The notes under the pieces were generated by a model that was not told the DNA's origin, ran no database searches, and saw only the letters and a program-made list of their open reading frames with translations. From positions 1 to 41,466 of the IMG/VR virus record IMGVR_UViG_3300037153_000419: DNA of 41,466 nt, one strand, 5' to 3'. This DNA comes from a virus. Shown in pieces: positions 7,231 to 14,567 of the stretch; within the stretch, counting starts at the first letter, position 1; the number at the start of each line of letters is the position of its first letter. The position numbers were made by a program, and so were the translations under genes.

Positions 7231-8750
7231 GACCTACCTCCCGTCGGTAACGGCACCGGGCGACCATTGCGGGCGTGTACACGCTCCGCAGCAGGATCTT
7301 GATTTGGTTCATCTGGGTTGGCGTCTGCGCCCTGGCCCGCGCCACCCTGGTCATCGCCCGTGCCGCCGTCGTCCTGGCCGGACTGATCGAACGGGTTGGG
7401 GTTGCCGCCGAACGGGTTATCCCCGTGGATGTCCGGGAGTTGGTGCGCCCCGATGGACGTGGCCCGCGCCCGGTACACGGTCAACGTCACGGCCCCGATG
7501 CCATCCGGTAGCGGATCCTGACCCACCTCGGCCCGCGCCTCGTCCATGGTCAACACGTCGGTTTCCACCAGCCGGGCCAGCCGGGTGATCTGCGCGTCGC
7601 TGGACTCTTGCAGCGCCTCGACGTCCTCGACGTTGAACCGGGTCTCGATGTCCGGGTCGGGTTGCGTGGTGAGATCGAACTCGGAGGCGACCACCTGCAA
7701 CTTGGGCACGATGGTGTCGGTCCACAGCGTGGTGCGCGCGGCGTCGCGGTTCTCATACGTGGTGCCGCCCATCAGGTAGTCCCGGGGCACCCCGTAGGCC
7801 AACATGACCTCTTCGGCCGAGCGCAACCGGGTGTCCAGGTAGGCCACCTCTTCGGCGGTCAGCGTGACCCGCTCGTACTTGGCCGCGTTCGGGCCGGACA
7901 ACACCAGATGCCGCCCGGCGTCCTCGGGCCGTTCGTGCCGCGCGGCCAAGTCGTGGCGGATCTTGCGGTGGGTGTCCTCGTCCACGTCCCCGAGGTAGAT
8001 CACTCCGCCGGGGGCACCGCCGCGGGCCAGCGACGAGGACTGGTAGCGGCGCGCGAAGTCGTCCAGCTCCAGGGCGGACATGGCCGCACGCAGCGGCGAC
8101 AGGTACGACCAGATGTCATCCGGATCGGGGTAGCGCAGCCACAGCATTTCCTCGGGGGTGGCCACCCCGTTGCGCCCGTTGGCCGAGTGGATGCGGTAGC
8201 CGATCAGTACCGACAGCCCGTCCTCACGGGTGTTGTCGATGATCGGTTGCACACCGAAGGACGAGTCGAGCACGTGTAGCGCGGCCACCTCGCCCTGTCC
8301 GGTGCCGCCGCGGTCCATGAACACGAACGCCTGCCCGTGCACCTCCAGGCGTGTCCAGGTGATCTCGCGCAGCACCCGGGCCGACATGTAGTCGTTCGGT
8401 GCGTGGTTCCACAGGTCGCAGACCGCGGACTCGATGGGCTCGCCGTCGCCCTCCCCGGACGCGGTGTTGATCATCTCCAGGGGGACGCTGGATGCGTTGG
8501 AGGCGATGGCCGTGATGCACCGGTAGGCCACCGCGGAGTTGCGCCACCCGGTGTTGTACTGGCCATACCACTGATACAGCCCGTCCAGGCCCATGGTGAC
8601 GTGCAGCCCGTCGGGCCCGACGTGGCTGGGCACACCGACCGCGAACCCGTCCCCGGACGGAATGCCGCGGGTGCCGGGGACGGCACTGGTGATGGTGTCG
8701 GCGAGATCGGCCACAACTGCGCCGAGCCAGGCTCGCCAGGTAGCCGCCAC
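7227..8750 (-). CDS. Portal protein (HK97 family)
   Basis: This 507-residue protein forms the dodecameric portal through which DNA is packaged. Family marks: the N-terminal QYNTGWRNSAVAYRCITAIA, the segment GVATPEEMLWLRYPDPDD, SPLRAAMSALELDDFARRYQ and YGVPRDYLMGGTTYENRDAA. The C-terminus is glycine, asparagine and glutamine-rich and disordered-looking. The GTG at 8750 has no good ribosome site. A TAAGAT hexamer at 8765-8760 places a transcript start near the GTG, so the message may be leaderless. A CGTGTACACG palindrome sits at 8773-8782, just upstream of that hexamer. Confidence 0.93.
   Translation of the reverse strand: MAATWRAWLGAVVADLADTITSAVPGTRGIPSGDGFAVGVPSHVGPDGLHVTMGLDGLYQWYGQYNTGWRNSAVAYRCITAIASNASSVPLEMINTASGEGDGEPIESAVCDLWNHAPNDYMSARVLREITWTRLEVHGQAFVFMDRGGTGQGEVAALHVLDSSFGVQPIIDNTREDGLSVLIGYRIHSANGRNGVATPEEMLWLRYPDPDDIWSYLSPLRAAMSALELDDFARRYQSSSLARGGAPGGVIYLGDVDEDTHRKIRHDLAARHERPEDAGRHLVLSGPNAAKYERVTLTAEEVAYLDTRLRSAEEVMLAYGVPRDYLMGGTTYENRDAARTTLWTDTIVPKLQVVASEFDLTTQPDPDIETRFNVEDVEALQESSDAQITRLARLVETDVLTMDEARAEVGQDPLPDGIGAVTLTVYRARATSIGAHQLPDIHGDNPFGGNPNPFDQSGQDDGGTGDDQGGAGQGADANPDEPNQDPAAERVHARNGRPVPLPTGGRS
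7274..7283. promoter_or_regulatory. Palindrome CGTGTACACG
   Basis: 44 bp upstream of the gene starting at 7230, inside the portal 3' end. Confidence 0.7.
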
Positions 8751-8772
8751 AGCTCGGGGATCTTACCCTCCC

Positions 8773-8782
8773 CGTGTACACG
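8773..8782. promoter_or_regulatory. Palindrome CGTGTACACG
   Basis: 23 bp upstream of the portal start, seven bases before a leftward TAAGAT hexamer. Confidence 0.8.
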
Positions 8783-8849
8783 GGCGGTAGGGCAAGTCGG
8801 GGTCCGGCCCAAGCTGGGCGCTACCCCAACTCGGCTTATCACGCCACGT

Positions 8850-8972
8850 CTACCCTTCCGCGTCGGCCTCCTCGTCCTCTGTCGACTCGGGTGGATCAAG
8901 ATCAAACAGAGCGCACAGGCACACGTTCCCGTCGCCACCCCAGTACGGGCACATCTCCTGCCCGCACTTCAT
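8850..8972 (-). CDS. 40-residue cysteine-rich protein
   Basis: This short ORF begins with an ATG that overlaps the terminase stop (ATGA at 8972-8969), so it is likely to be coupled. The protein opens MKCGQEMCPYWGGDGNVCLC with four regularly spaced cysteines, a probable zinc site, and ends in an acidic tail (ESTEDEEADAEG). Small CPYW-type proteins like this are familiar in actinophage genomes but have no assigned function. The base composition and the clean coupling support it as real. Confidence 0.7.
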   Translation of the reverse strand: MKCGQEMCPYWGGDGNVCLCALFDLDPPESTEDEEADAEG

Positions 8973-10477
8973 GCGAGATCGGCCCGGCCACGCCGCCGCA
9001 GGAACAGGTGGGAGAACACCCACACCATGGCGTCCAACCGGTCCGGCGACTCATCCCCCGGCACCCACGTGGCCAACTGATCTTCCAGCTCCACGAACAT
9101 GCCGACCAGCCACAACAGCCCGCGCTCGAACAGCGTCACGATCGGCTCGGCCCGGGTGCGCTTGCCCTTGGACGCGCTCACCGGCCGGATGCGCAGCCCG
9201 CGCGGGATCGGCTCGTTGTTGCGCCGCATGTCCGCCATCACCATGTCCAAAGTGGAGCGGACCATGTCCCAGCCGTTATTTTCCTCGGCCACGATGTACC
9301 CGGCGTTCCACTTGATCGCCGCGCCGATGGCGATGCGCGCCCACGCCGCCGGAGTGTGGAACCCGGACAGGTCATCCAGGCAGAACCCCTCATCGTCCAG
9401 CCGCCCGGCCACGATGATCCCGGTCTCGGCGTTGTTCTTCCGCCGCCCCGCCGGGTCCACCGCCACCGCGGTTTCCATCTCCGGCAGATACCGGGCCACC
9501 ATCTCCGGATCGGCCCGCTGGCGCTCGATGAGCCGCCGCGTCCACAGCGCGCCCTCGGCCTCGTCCAGATACCGGCCCATCAACTCCTGATCGGCCAGGG
9601 AAGTGCCCTCGTACTTGCGCAGCACGTTGTCCAGGAACACCGGGGCCAGGTTGGCCAGGTTCTCATACGTGGTGCCGCCGGTGAACACGGTCTTCTCGTC
9701 GTCGATGATCTCCCGTAGCTCGGGGTGCGGCTGCGGGGTGGTGGTGATCACCGAGCGCGGCCAGCGGCCCAGCCGCATGCCCAACCGGTAGTTCGCGATC
9801 ATCTCCCCCAGCGCGTAGAACTGGGCCAACTCGTCGATCCACGCCGTGTGGTGCTGCGGCCCGCGGAGCTGGGCAGGCTTCTCCGACGAGTAGCAGATAG
9901 CGATGCCGCCGTTGTCGAACTCGATACGCCGCTTGGACGGCAGGTACAGCGGTCGCTCGGAGCGCCGGAAACAGCGCATCAACCCGGACTCGCCCTCGAT
10001 CATGGTGTCGCGGACGTCGGCCATGGTGCGCCCGATCAGCGCGGCCCGATGCTTGGATCCGATGTGCTCGTTGCGCCACTTGACGAACTCGCCCCCGGTG
10101 CGGGTCTTCCCCCAGCCGCGCCCGGCCATGATCAGCCATTCGAACCACGGGTTCTCCACGCGCACCCGCCCGAAGCCCTTCACGCGCGCCCAGCGGGCCA
10201 CGTCCGGCGGGGGCAGTTGGTTCCATCGGGCGTGCCGCACCGGGAAGTCGGGATCGTCCGGGTTGACCCCGGCGTGCGGTTCGCCGTCGCAGAACACCCG
10301 GTCGCAACGCCACAGCGTCTCGCGCCGTTCTAGCTCCGCCTCCAGTTTGGCCCGCAACGCCAGCTTGGTCTGATCGTCGTAGCGCGCCCAGGGTCGAGCC
10401 CGCAGCCCCTCGCCCTTGCCGAGCCCGACCCGTTCGTGACCGCCGGTCATCCGGTCGACCAGCGTGGGATCGGTCAT
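8969..10477 (-). CDS. Terminase large subunit
   Basis: This is the packaging motor and headful/cos nuclease, 502 residues. Walker A is GRGWGKT at about 119-125. Walker B is TAWIDEL with the DE pair at about 215-216, and the coupling motif SVITTTPQP lies near 242-250. The nuclease domain starts with VAVDPAGRRKNN (first acidic residue about D341) and has later acidic residues around VAEENNGWDM and DRLDAMVW. The start used is the ATG at 10477, overlapping the small terminase stop as TGATG. A GTG one codon upstream is also possible. Packaging type (cos or pac) cannot be told from the sequence. Confidence 0.95.
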   Translation of the reverse strand: MTDPTLVDRMTGGHERVGLGKGEGLRARPWARYDDQTKLALRAKLEAELERRETLWRCDRVFCDGEPHAGVNPDDPDFPVRHARWNQLPPPDVARWARVKGFGRVRVENPWFEWLIMAGRGWGKTRTGGEFVKWRNEHIGSKHRAALIGRTMADVRDTMIEGESGLMRCFRRSERPLYLPSKRRIEFDNGGIAICYSSEKPAQLRGPQHHTAWIDELAQFYALGEMIANYRLGMRLGRWPRSVITTTPQPHPELREIIDDEKTVFTGGTTYENLANLAPVFLDNVLRKYEGTSLADQELMGRYLDEAEGALWTRRLIERQRADPEMVARYLPEMETAVAVDPAGRRKNNAETGIIVAGRLDDEGFCLDDLSGFHTPAAWARIAIGAAIKWNAGYIVAEENNGWDMVRSTLDMVMADMRRNNEPIPRGLRIRPVSASKGKRTRAEPIVTLFERGLLWLVGMFVELEDQLATWVPGDESPDRLDAMVWVFSHLFLRRRGRADLA

Positions 10478-11154
10478 CACGGCACCGAGGGGTCGTCGTA
10501 GCCCCGATCACTGCGGTTATCGCTGTCGGGTCGTTCGCTGTCACCGCGGCGCATGCGTCCGCGCCAGCGGCCGGACCCGCGGGACAAGTCCGGGTCGATC
10601 CGGTCGTCGTCGCCGCGCAGCGGCGGGGCCACGTTCGGGGCCGGGGGTACCGGGCGGGTCAGGTCGGCCACCAGCGCATCCAGCTCGGCGTCCAACGCGT
10701 CGTGGTGGCGCACGTCCACCTGGATGGGCGCCTTGGCCCCGGTGATCTCCACGATGTTCATGGTCACCCGGGTGATCACGTCTTCGGCGCGTTCCTTCTC
10801 GTCCTCGGTGGTGGCCGAGCTGGACAGTTTCATGATGTTGCGCCGGATGATCAGCCCGAGTCGTTCGAGCGAGAGCGCGCGGGCTTCCTCGCGCAGTTCG
10901 GTGGGTACCTCGCGCTTGATGGCCTCGGTGACCCGCCGCGATGCGTCGCGCGAGGTGCCGCCTTGGGCTTCGGCGATGTCCAGGTAGGAGAACCCGGCGA
11001 TGCGCATCTGTAGGGCCTCGCGCTCACGGGCCAGGTCTTCCAGTAGCGCCACTTCGGCGTGCGGATCATGGTTGATCCACTGCGCCTCGTCGTCATCTCG
11101 TGCTGGGCCTGACACGCCTCCCGCCGTTTCCGCCATCGGATCGCTAGGACTCAT
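10477..11154 (-). CDS. Terminase small subunit
   Basis: This 225-residue protein lies directly upstream of the large terminase. It is helical, with a DNA-binding-like middle (LQMRIAGFSYLDIAEAQGGT, a helix-turn-helix pattern near residue 50, then SRDASRRVTEAIKRE) and an oligomerisation helix after it. The C-terminal 60 residues are proline/arginine/aspartate-rich. The start at the ATG at 11154 lacks a ribosome site. Upstream TTG and GTG codons (11187, 11178) and a downstream ATG (11136) are alternatives. Small terminases recognise the packaging site on phage DNA; the call here rests on position and the HTH-like segment. Confidence 0.78.
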   Translation of the reverse strand: MSPSDPMAETAGGVSGPARDDDEAQWINHDPHAEVALLEDLAREREALQMRIAGFSYLDIAEAQGGTSRDASRRVTEAIKREVPTELREEARALSLERLGLIIRRNIMKLSSSATTEDEKERAEDVITRVTMNIVEITGAKAPIQVDVRHHDALDAELDALVADLTRPVPPAPNVAPPLRGDDDRIDPDLSRGSGRWRGRMRRGDSERPDSDNRSDRGYDDPSVP

Positions 11155-11215
11155 GGTAGCCGACCGACCGTGGCGCACCTCACCCAAGATTTAGTCCCCA
11201 GAGTCCTAAAACGGG

Positions 11216-11244
11216 TTGCAGCCCGTGTACACGGGCAGTAGACT
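11216..11244 (+). promoter_or_regulatory. Rightward promoter with CGTGTACACG in its spacer
   Basis: TTGCAG (11216-11221) and TAGACT (11239-11244) are 17 bp apart, a good -35/-10 pair. The palindrome CGTGTACACG (11224-11233) lies wholly in the spacer, where a bound protein would block RNA polymerase. The transcript would begin near 11251, in GTGTCAACAAGC, and reach the metallopeptidase gene at 11281. Confidence 0.65.
11224..11233. promoter_or_regulatory. Palindrome CGTGTACACG
   Basis: In the spacer of the rightward promoter, between the divergent terminase and metallopeptidase genes. Extends to a 16-bp palindrome. Confidence 0.85.
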
Positions 11245-11280
11245 AGGGGTGTCAACAAGCACGGAGCACCGGAGGACCCG

Positions 11281-12009
11281 ATGACCAACCCGACCAACGC
11301 CCCCAAGTTCGAGACCCGCGAGCAGTGGCTCGTGGCCGCCTACCGCTACCTGCGCCCGCAGTTCGACCAGCTCGTCGAGCTGATCGGGATGGCCAAGGCG
11401 ACCGACCCCAAGTTCGCCGACCTGCCCGACTACCGGATGCCCGAAGACGTGCACATCTCGGTGGGCTTCGGCTACGGCGCCAAGCGAGAGAACGAGGTCA
11501 TCCTCGGCCAGACGTGGCGCTCGGACCGGTCCTCGGACAAGGTCAACCACGTGTTCATCTCGCCGGAGATCGAGCACGCGTCCACCGTGCTGGGTGTCAT
11601 GATCCACGAGATGCTGCACATCCTGTTCGACTGCGACCACGGCCACGACCGGGTGTTCGCCGCGTTCGGCCAGATGCTCGGTCTGGAGGGCAAGCCCACC
11701 GAGATGCTGCCCGGCCCGGCCTACGAGATGGAGTTGATGTTGCTGGCCGAGCAGCACCTCGGCGCCTACCCGCACGCCAAGCTGGACGTGCAGCGCACCA
11801 AGGCCATCGTTCCCGCGGACGGCACCCCGGTTCCCTCGGGTGGCTGGGGCTACGTGGGCCCGGCCCCGCAGACCAACCGGCACATGGGCGCGTTCTGCCC
11901 CGAGTGCGGCTACCTGGTCCGCTCGGCCCGCAAGTGGCTGGCCATCGCCGTCCCGGCGTGCCCGAACCCGCAGTGCGCCCGGCTCGGCCAGACCATGCAG
12001 TTGCACTGA
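11281..12009 (+). CDS. SprT-like zinc metallopeptidase
   Basis: This 242-residue protein has the metallopeptidase motif HEMLH (H109, E110, H113) followed by DCDHGHDRVF, which can supply the third zinc ligand (H122), as in SprT/Spartan-like and WLM-type proteases. The C-terminus has a zinc ribbon, CPECGYLV then CPNPQC. The fold order (helical N-terminus, HExxH, zinc ribbon) suits SprT-like proteins, some of which cleave DNA-protein crosslinks. That role here is inference. A strong CGGAGG ribosome site precedes the ATG. The gene is a lone rightward unit between leftward operons, with its own promoter and hairpins after the stop. Confidence 0.8.
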   Translation: MTNPTNAPKFETREQWLVAAYRYLRPQFDQLVELIGMAKATDPKFADLPDYRMPEDVHISVGFGYGAKRENEVILGQTWRSDRSSDKVNHVFISPEIEHASTVLGVMIHEMLHILFDCDHGHDRVFAAFGQMLGLEGKPTEMLPGPAYEMELMLLAEQHLGAYPHAKLDVQRTKAIVPADGTPVPSGGWGYVGPAPQTNRHMGAFCPECGYLVRSARKWLAIAVPACPNPQCARLGQTMQLH

Positions 12010-12015
12010 TCGTCT

Positions 12016-12085
12016 GGAAACCCGGTTTCCAAGGGGTCGGATGAGGGGACAGCCCCCCGTCCGGCCCCTCACCCGTCGCTCATCC
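12016..12085 (+). terminator. Hairpins after the metallopeptidase gene
   Basis: Two inverted repeats follow the stop at 12009. The first is GGAAACCCGGTTTCC (12016-12030). The second pairs GGATGAG (12040-12046) with CTCATCC (12079-12085), or alternatively GAGGGG with CCCCTC (12043-12048 with 12065-12070). There is no T-run. Its place between convergent genes supports a terminator role. Confidence 0.45.
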
Positions 12086-12365
12086 CACCATCTCAGGCTG
12101 GGCCCGTCATCATGATCGGACTCTCAGTATGGGTGCAGCGGTAGGCGGTCGGGTGTCACCGTGTACACGGCCTCTTCCGGGGCCACGTGTTTGTCGCAAG
12201 TGCAAGTCGCCATTCATGGGGCCCGGTCCCACCCCTCGGGGGCCGGGATGCAGGCGCGGTCTGGCCACCGGCATGGAGTGTGGCCGTCGGGGACCGCGAA
12301 CGTCAGTCGAAGCAGGGGTCGGGAAGCCAGCCCGGCCCCTGCGACGCGTTCGGGCTCCGATCGGC
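12086..12365. other. Gene-free stretch between convergent units
   Basis: With the hairpins just before it, this makes about 356 bp without a supported gene between the end of the metallopeptidase gene and the end of the leftward early unit. It holds one CGTGTACACG site (12160-12169). A plus-strand frame through 12190-12320 reads RVCRKCKSPF and other cysteines, but it has no clear start and runs antisense into the next genes, so I do not call it. Confidence 0.5.
12160..12169. promoter_or_regulatory. Palindrome CGTGTACACG
   Basis: In the gene-free stretch between convergent units. Confidence 0.7.
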
Positions 12366-12575
12366 TCAATCGATCTTCCGCCCCCTATCGACCAAGCCGC
12401 TGGGCCGTTCAGCGCCCAGCAGCCCGGACAACACTCCCATGGCCGCCGACCCGATGGCCGTGATCGCCGTGCGAGCGGCGGGCTCGGCGGCCAGCGTGGG
12501 CACGGCCAGGATGACCAGACAGACGATCACCACGGTGAACATCCCGATCACATAGATCGTGCGCACGTCCGGCAT
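12366..12575 (-). CDS. Small two-span membrane protein
   Basis: This 69-residue protein has two membrane segments: TIYVIGMFTVVIVCLVILAV near the N-terminus and ARTAITAIGSAAMGVLSGLL after a short polar loop. It ends in a charged tail (VDRGRKID). The ATG follows the upstream stop in a TGA-TC-ATG junction. Size and topology would suit a holin, but the lysin gene is far away, so a link to the adjacent secreted protein is just as likely. It is the last gene of the leftward early unit. Confidence 0.75.
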   Translation of the reverse strand: MPDVRTIYVIGMFTVVIVCLVILAVPTLAAEPAARTAITAIGSAAMGVLSGLLGAERPSGLVDRGRKID

Positions 12576-12577
12576 GA

Positions 12578-13150
12578 TCAATGCTTCACGTCGAGGATCC
12601 ACAGCGTGTGCCCGCGGGCCCCGGGCAGGGTGAACACCCGGAACGGGCGCACGTGCGCCACCCCCACGCCGAGCTGGGTCTGTCCCTCGAAGTCCGACGC
12701 CAAGATCAGGTCTCGGAACTCGGGGAAGCTGGGCCGGGGCACGCCGGTCAGCGTCGGGCGACCGGTGTTGATGTCATGTGCGTTGGTGCGTAGGACGATC
12801 TCCAGCACCCGGACCCCGCGGAAGGGCAGGGCTCGGCCGCTGGCGTCTTGGATCAGCCGGGTGCGGTAGCCGACCGACCAGCCGGGCAGCGGCCCGGCCA
12901 CGTCGACCACCAGCCGATCGAAGCACGAGTGTCGACCGACACGCACCGCGGCGATCGGGCCGATGGTGTTGGGCCCGTTGAATGCTCGATCTTGGGTGCC
13001 GAACCGGAACGCGGTGCACGGGGCCACCGCGATGGCCCGGCGGGCCTGTAGAGCGGTCAGGCCCGTCTGGGCTCCGGCGGGCATGGCCGCCGCAACCAAC
13101 CCGGTCAACACGGCCACGATCACGGCTACCAACAGGACAGCGCGGCGCAT
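12578..13150 (-). CDS. Secreted AMIN-like domain protein
   Basis: This 190-residue protein has a clear signal peptide (MRRAVLLVAVIVAVLTGLVA, cleavage probably after AGA near residue 27). The mature part carries the pattern of the actinobacterial AMIN-like domain: RVGRHSCFDRLVVDVAGPLP, then GWSVGYRTRL, later DFEGQTQLGVGV, PFRVFTL and a closing LWILDVKH. Host homologues are secreted or lipid-anchored proteins of unclear role. The ATG at 13150 follows GAGGGAGGC. A CGTGTACACG site lies 41 bp upstream, and a TAGTCT hexamer 12 bp beyond it may be the -10. A secreted phage protein outside the lysis cassette could act at the envelope, for instance in superinfection exclusion. That is speculation. Confidence 0.8.
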   Translation of the reverse strand: MRRAVLLVAVIVAVLTGLVAAAMPAGAQTGLTALQARRAIAVAPCTAFRFGTQDRAFNGPNTIGPIAAVRVGRHSCFDRLVVDVAGPLPGWSVGYRTRLIQDASGRALPFRGVRVLEIVLRTNAHDINTGRPTLTGVPRPSFPEFRDLILASDFEGQTQLGVGVAHVRPFRVFTLPGARGHTLWILDVKH

Positions 13151-13190
13151 AGCGCCTCCCTCGATGCGCAGCCCGAGCCCGCCACAAGCC

Positions 13191-13200
13191 CGTGTACACG
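13191..13200. promoter_or_regulatory. Palindrome CGTGTACACG
   Basis: 41 bp upstream of the AMIN-like gene; a leftward TAGTCT hexamer (13218-13213) lies 12 bp upstream of it, the same spacing as at the lysin gene. Confidence 0.75.
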
Positions 13201-13247
13201 CCGCGCCGTCACAGACTAGGACGTCTGGCAACCCCTACGGTTGCCCC

Positions 13248-13334
13248 GTGACATTTGATCAACTCACCATCGTGGCGTTCGGCCTGATCATCATGCTGTG
13301 CCTGATCATCGGGTTCCGCGGTGGCCTGGGGTGA
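13248..13334 (+). CDS. 28-residue membrane peptide
   Basis: The GTG at 13248 opens a short ORF with a single hydrophobic segment, TIVAFGLIIMLCLIIGF. A TACGGT hexamer at 13236-13241 lies six bases upstream, which would suit a leaderless transcript. It is divergent from the secreted protein gene. Such short ORFs are hard to confirm. Confidence 0.4.
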   Translation: MTFDQLTIVAFGLIIMLCLIIGFRGGLG

Positions 13335-13525
13335 ACCGCAAGCGAGACCCCATCCCCGGCCAGAGGATACGAACAGGAGAGCCGGAGACAGGGCCTCGTC
13401 GCGTCGGGGGGAGGGAGGGGAAAGCGTCAACTTCTCGCCTCATGCGCGGACCCGAGAGCGTCAACAAGCGGACCGGTGCGCAACCCCCCCCGACAGGTCT
13501 GATTCTACCGGGTGGGCTTGATCGT
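13335..13525. other. Non-coding stretch with leader-like repeats
   Basis: No gene is seen. The segment contains GCGTCAACAAGC (13458-13469), one base different from the GTGTCAACAAGC found after two rightward promoters, and a shorter GCGTCAAC at 13424-13431. Purine-rich runs lie around 13410-13425. Confidence 0.4.
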
Positions 13526-13723
13526 CTAGGGCTCGCGCCGGATGTCGATGGCCAGCGGGGCCGGGCCGATGCGGAACGAGATCCGCAGCAGCCAACCACC
13601 CTCCAGAGACTCGATCGAGACGTTCTCGGCCCGCTCCCGCTGTTGCAGGTGCATCACCAACCGGTCGCGCAACGCCAAGGCCAACTCGTGCTCGCGGTCG
13701 TGAATCTCCTGGGTACTGCCCAT
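13526..13723 (-). CDS. Hypothetical 65-residue protein
   Basis: It starts in a TGA-TC-ATG junction with the nuclease gene. The N-terminal half is a charged helix (EIHDREHELALALRDRLVMH) and the C-terminal half looks like a beta hairpin (GGWLLRISFRIGPAPLAIDI). No family recognised. Codon use matches its neighbours. Confidence 0.7.
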   Translation of the reverse strand: MGSTQEIHDREHELALALRDRLVMHLQQRERAENVSIESLEGGWLLRISFRIGPAPLAIDIRREP

Positions 13724-13725
13724 GA

Positions 13726-14379
13726 TCAGCTCCGTTCCTCGATGACCTCGAACCCGGCCGCCCGCAGCGCTTGCGCGGGACGCACCCACGCCTCGCGGGC
13801 GTCTTCCATCGCGGCCACCGCCTCATCGGTGGTCAGCTCAGCTTGCCCGAATCCGGCCGCCCGCAACATCCGCGCCCACGGGCCCAGCCGGACCATGATC
13901 GGCGTGCGGGTGGGCTCCGGTTGGCTCAGGTCGAGCACCCGGCGTGCCCATACCGCCACGGCCATCGGGCCCCCGGTGCCGTTACCGAACCCGGCCGCCA
14001 TCATCACCGAGGCGAACACCCCGGCCCGGACGTAGACGTGCCAGTCTTCCTCGCTGTGCTGCGGCCAGCGGTGCACGACGAACCGCACCGCGGTGTCCGG
14101 CCCGGCCATGGCTTCCAGCTCGACAAACCACCGGTTCAGGTACTTGATCCGGTCGGTGTCCTTCACCGAGATGACCATCTCCCCGACATGGCCCGGGACG
14201 GCGAGATCACCCGGGTCCGATGTCTGCCGGTTACCGGTGCGCACGAACCGGATGATGGCGTGCTCGCCCTCCAGGCCGAGCGCGTCGGAGAGATAGCGTG
14301 CCGCCCGCCGCTCGGTTGCCTTGCCCTTGGCCACGTTGGCCGTATTGATCTTCGACCGCTGGTCACTTGTGATCGACAT
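13726..14379 (-). CDS. Holliday-junction-resolvase-like PD-(D/E)XK nuclease
   Basis: This 217-residue protein begins with a basic helix KGKATERRAARYLSDALG, the KGxxxER pattern of Hjc-like resolvases. Next comes RTGNRQTSDPGDLAVPG and EMVISVKDTDR, which place an acidic residue (GDL) and an ExxxxxK/D pair in the positions of the PD-(D/E)XK core. The C-terminal half is variable. Such enzymes cut branched DNA before packaging. The start has an AGAGGACACGGAC ribosome site. Function is inferred from these motifs, and a VRR-NUC-like or other endonuclease is an alternative. Confidence 0.6.
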   Translation of the reverse strand: MSITSDQRSKINTANVAKGKATERRAARYLSDALGLEGEHAIIRFVRTGNRQTSDPGDLAVPGHVGEMVISVKDTDRIKYLNRWFVELEAMAGPDTAVRFVVHRWPQHSEEDWHVYVRAGVFASVMMAAGFGNGTGGPMAVAVWARRVLDLSQPEPTRTPIMVRLGPWARMLRAAGFGQAELTTDEAVAAMEDAREAWVRPAQALRAAGFEVIEERS

Positions 14380-14394
14380 GTCCGTGTCCTCTGT

Positions 14395-14562
14395 TCATGT
14401 CCGGTTCGCCAGGCCACGCCGAGCGTGAACCCGGACAGCACGACGATGGCGGCCAGGGACCACAACCCGGGGAGCGTCACCCCGCCCACCCTGGCAGATG
14501 ATCATTACCGCGGTGTAGACGGCCACCCATCCGATGATGATCAGCCCGTAGTAGATGACCAT
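14395..14562 (-). CDS. Small membrane protein
   Basis: This 55-residue ORF starts with a membrane segment (MVIYYGLIIIGWVAVYTAVM) and then turns into arginine-rich sequence. A second hydrophobic segment (LWSLAAIVVLSGFTLGVAW) occurs in another frame immediately downstream (14489 onward). The two could be one two-span protein split by a frameshift, or two overlapping genes. Confidence 0.45.
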   Translation of the reverse strand: MVIYYGLIIIGWVAVYTAVMIICQGGRGDAPRVVVPGRHRRAVRVHARRGLANRT

Positions 14563-14567
14563 GCCGA

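Noticed and set aside
11249-11260. Similarity of GTGTCAACAAGC to the mycobacteriophage L5 stoperator
   Set aside because: Only a TGTCAA core is shared, and it occurs in leaders rather than scattered round the genome. The dispersed element here is the different palindrome.
12129-12869. Plus-strand ORF with CRKCKSPF-like cysteine pattern
   Set aside because: No ribosome site, starts before the palindrome and runs antisense through two good leftward genes. A short real gene at 12187-12320 cannot be excluded.
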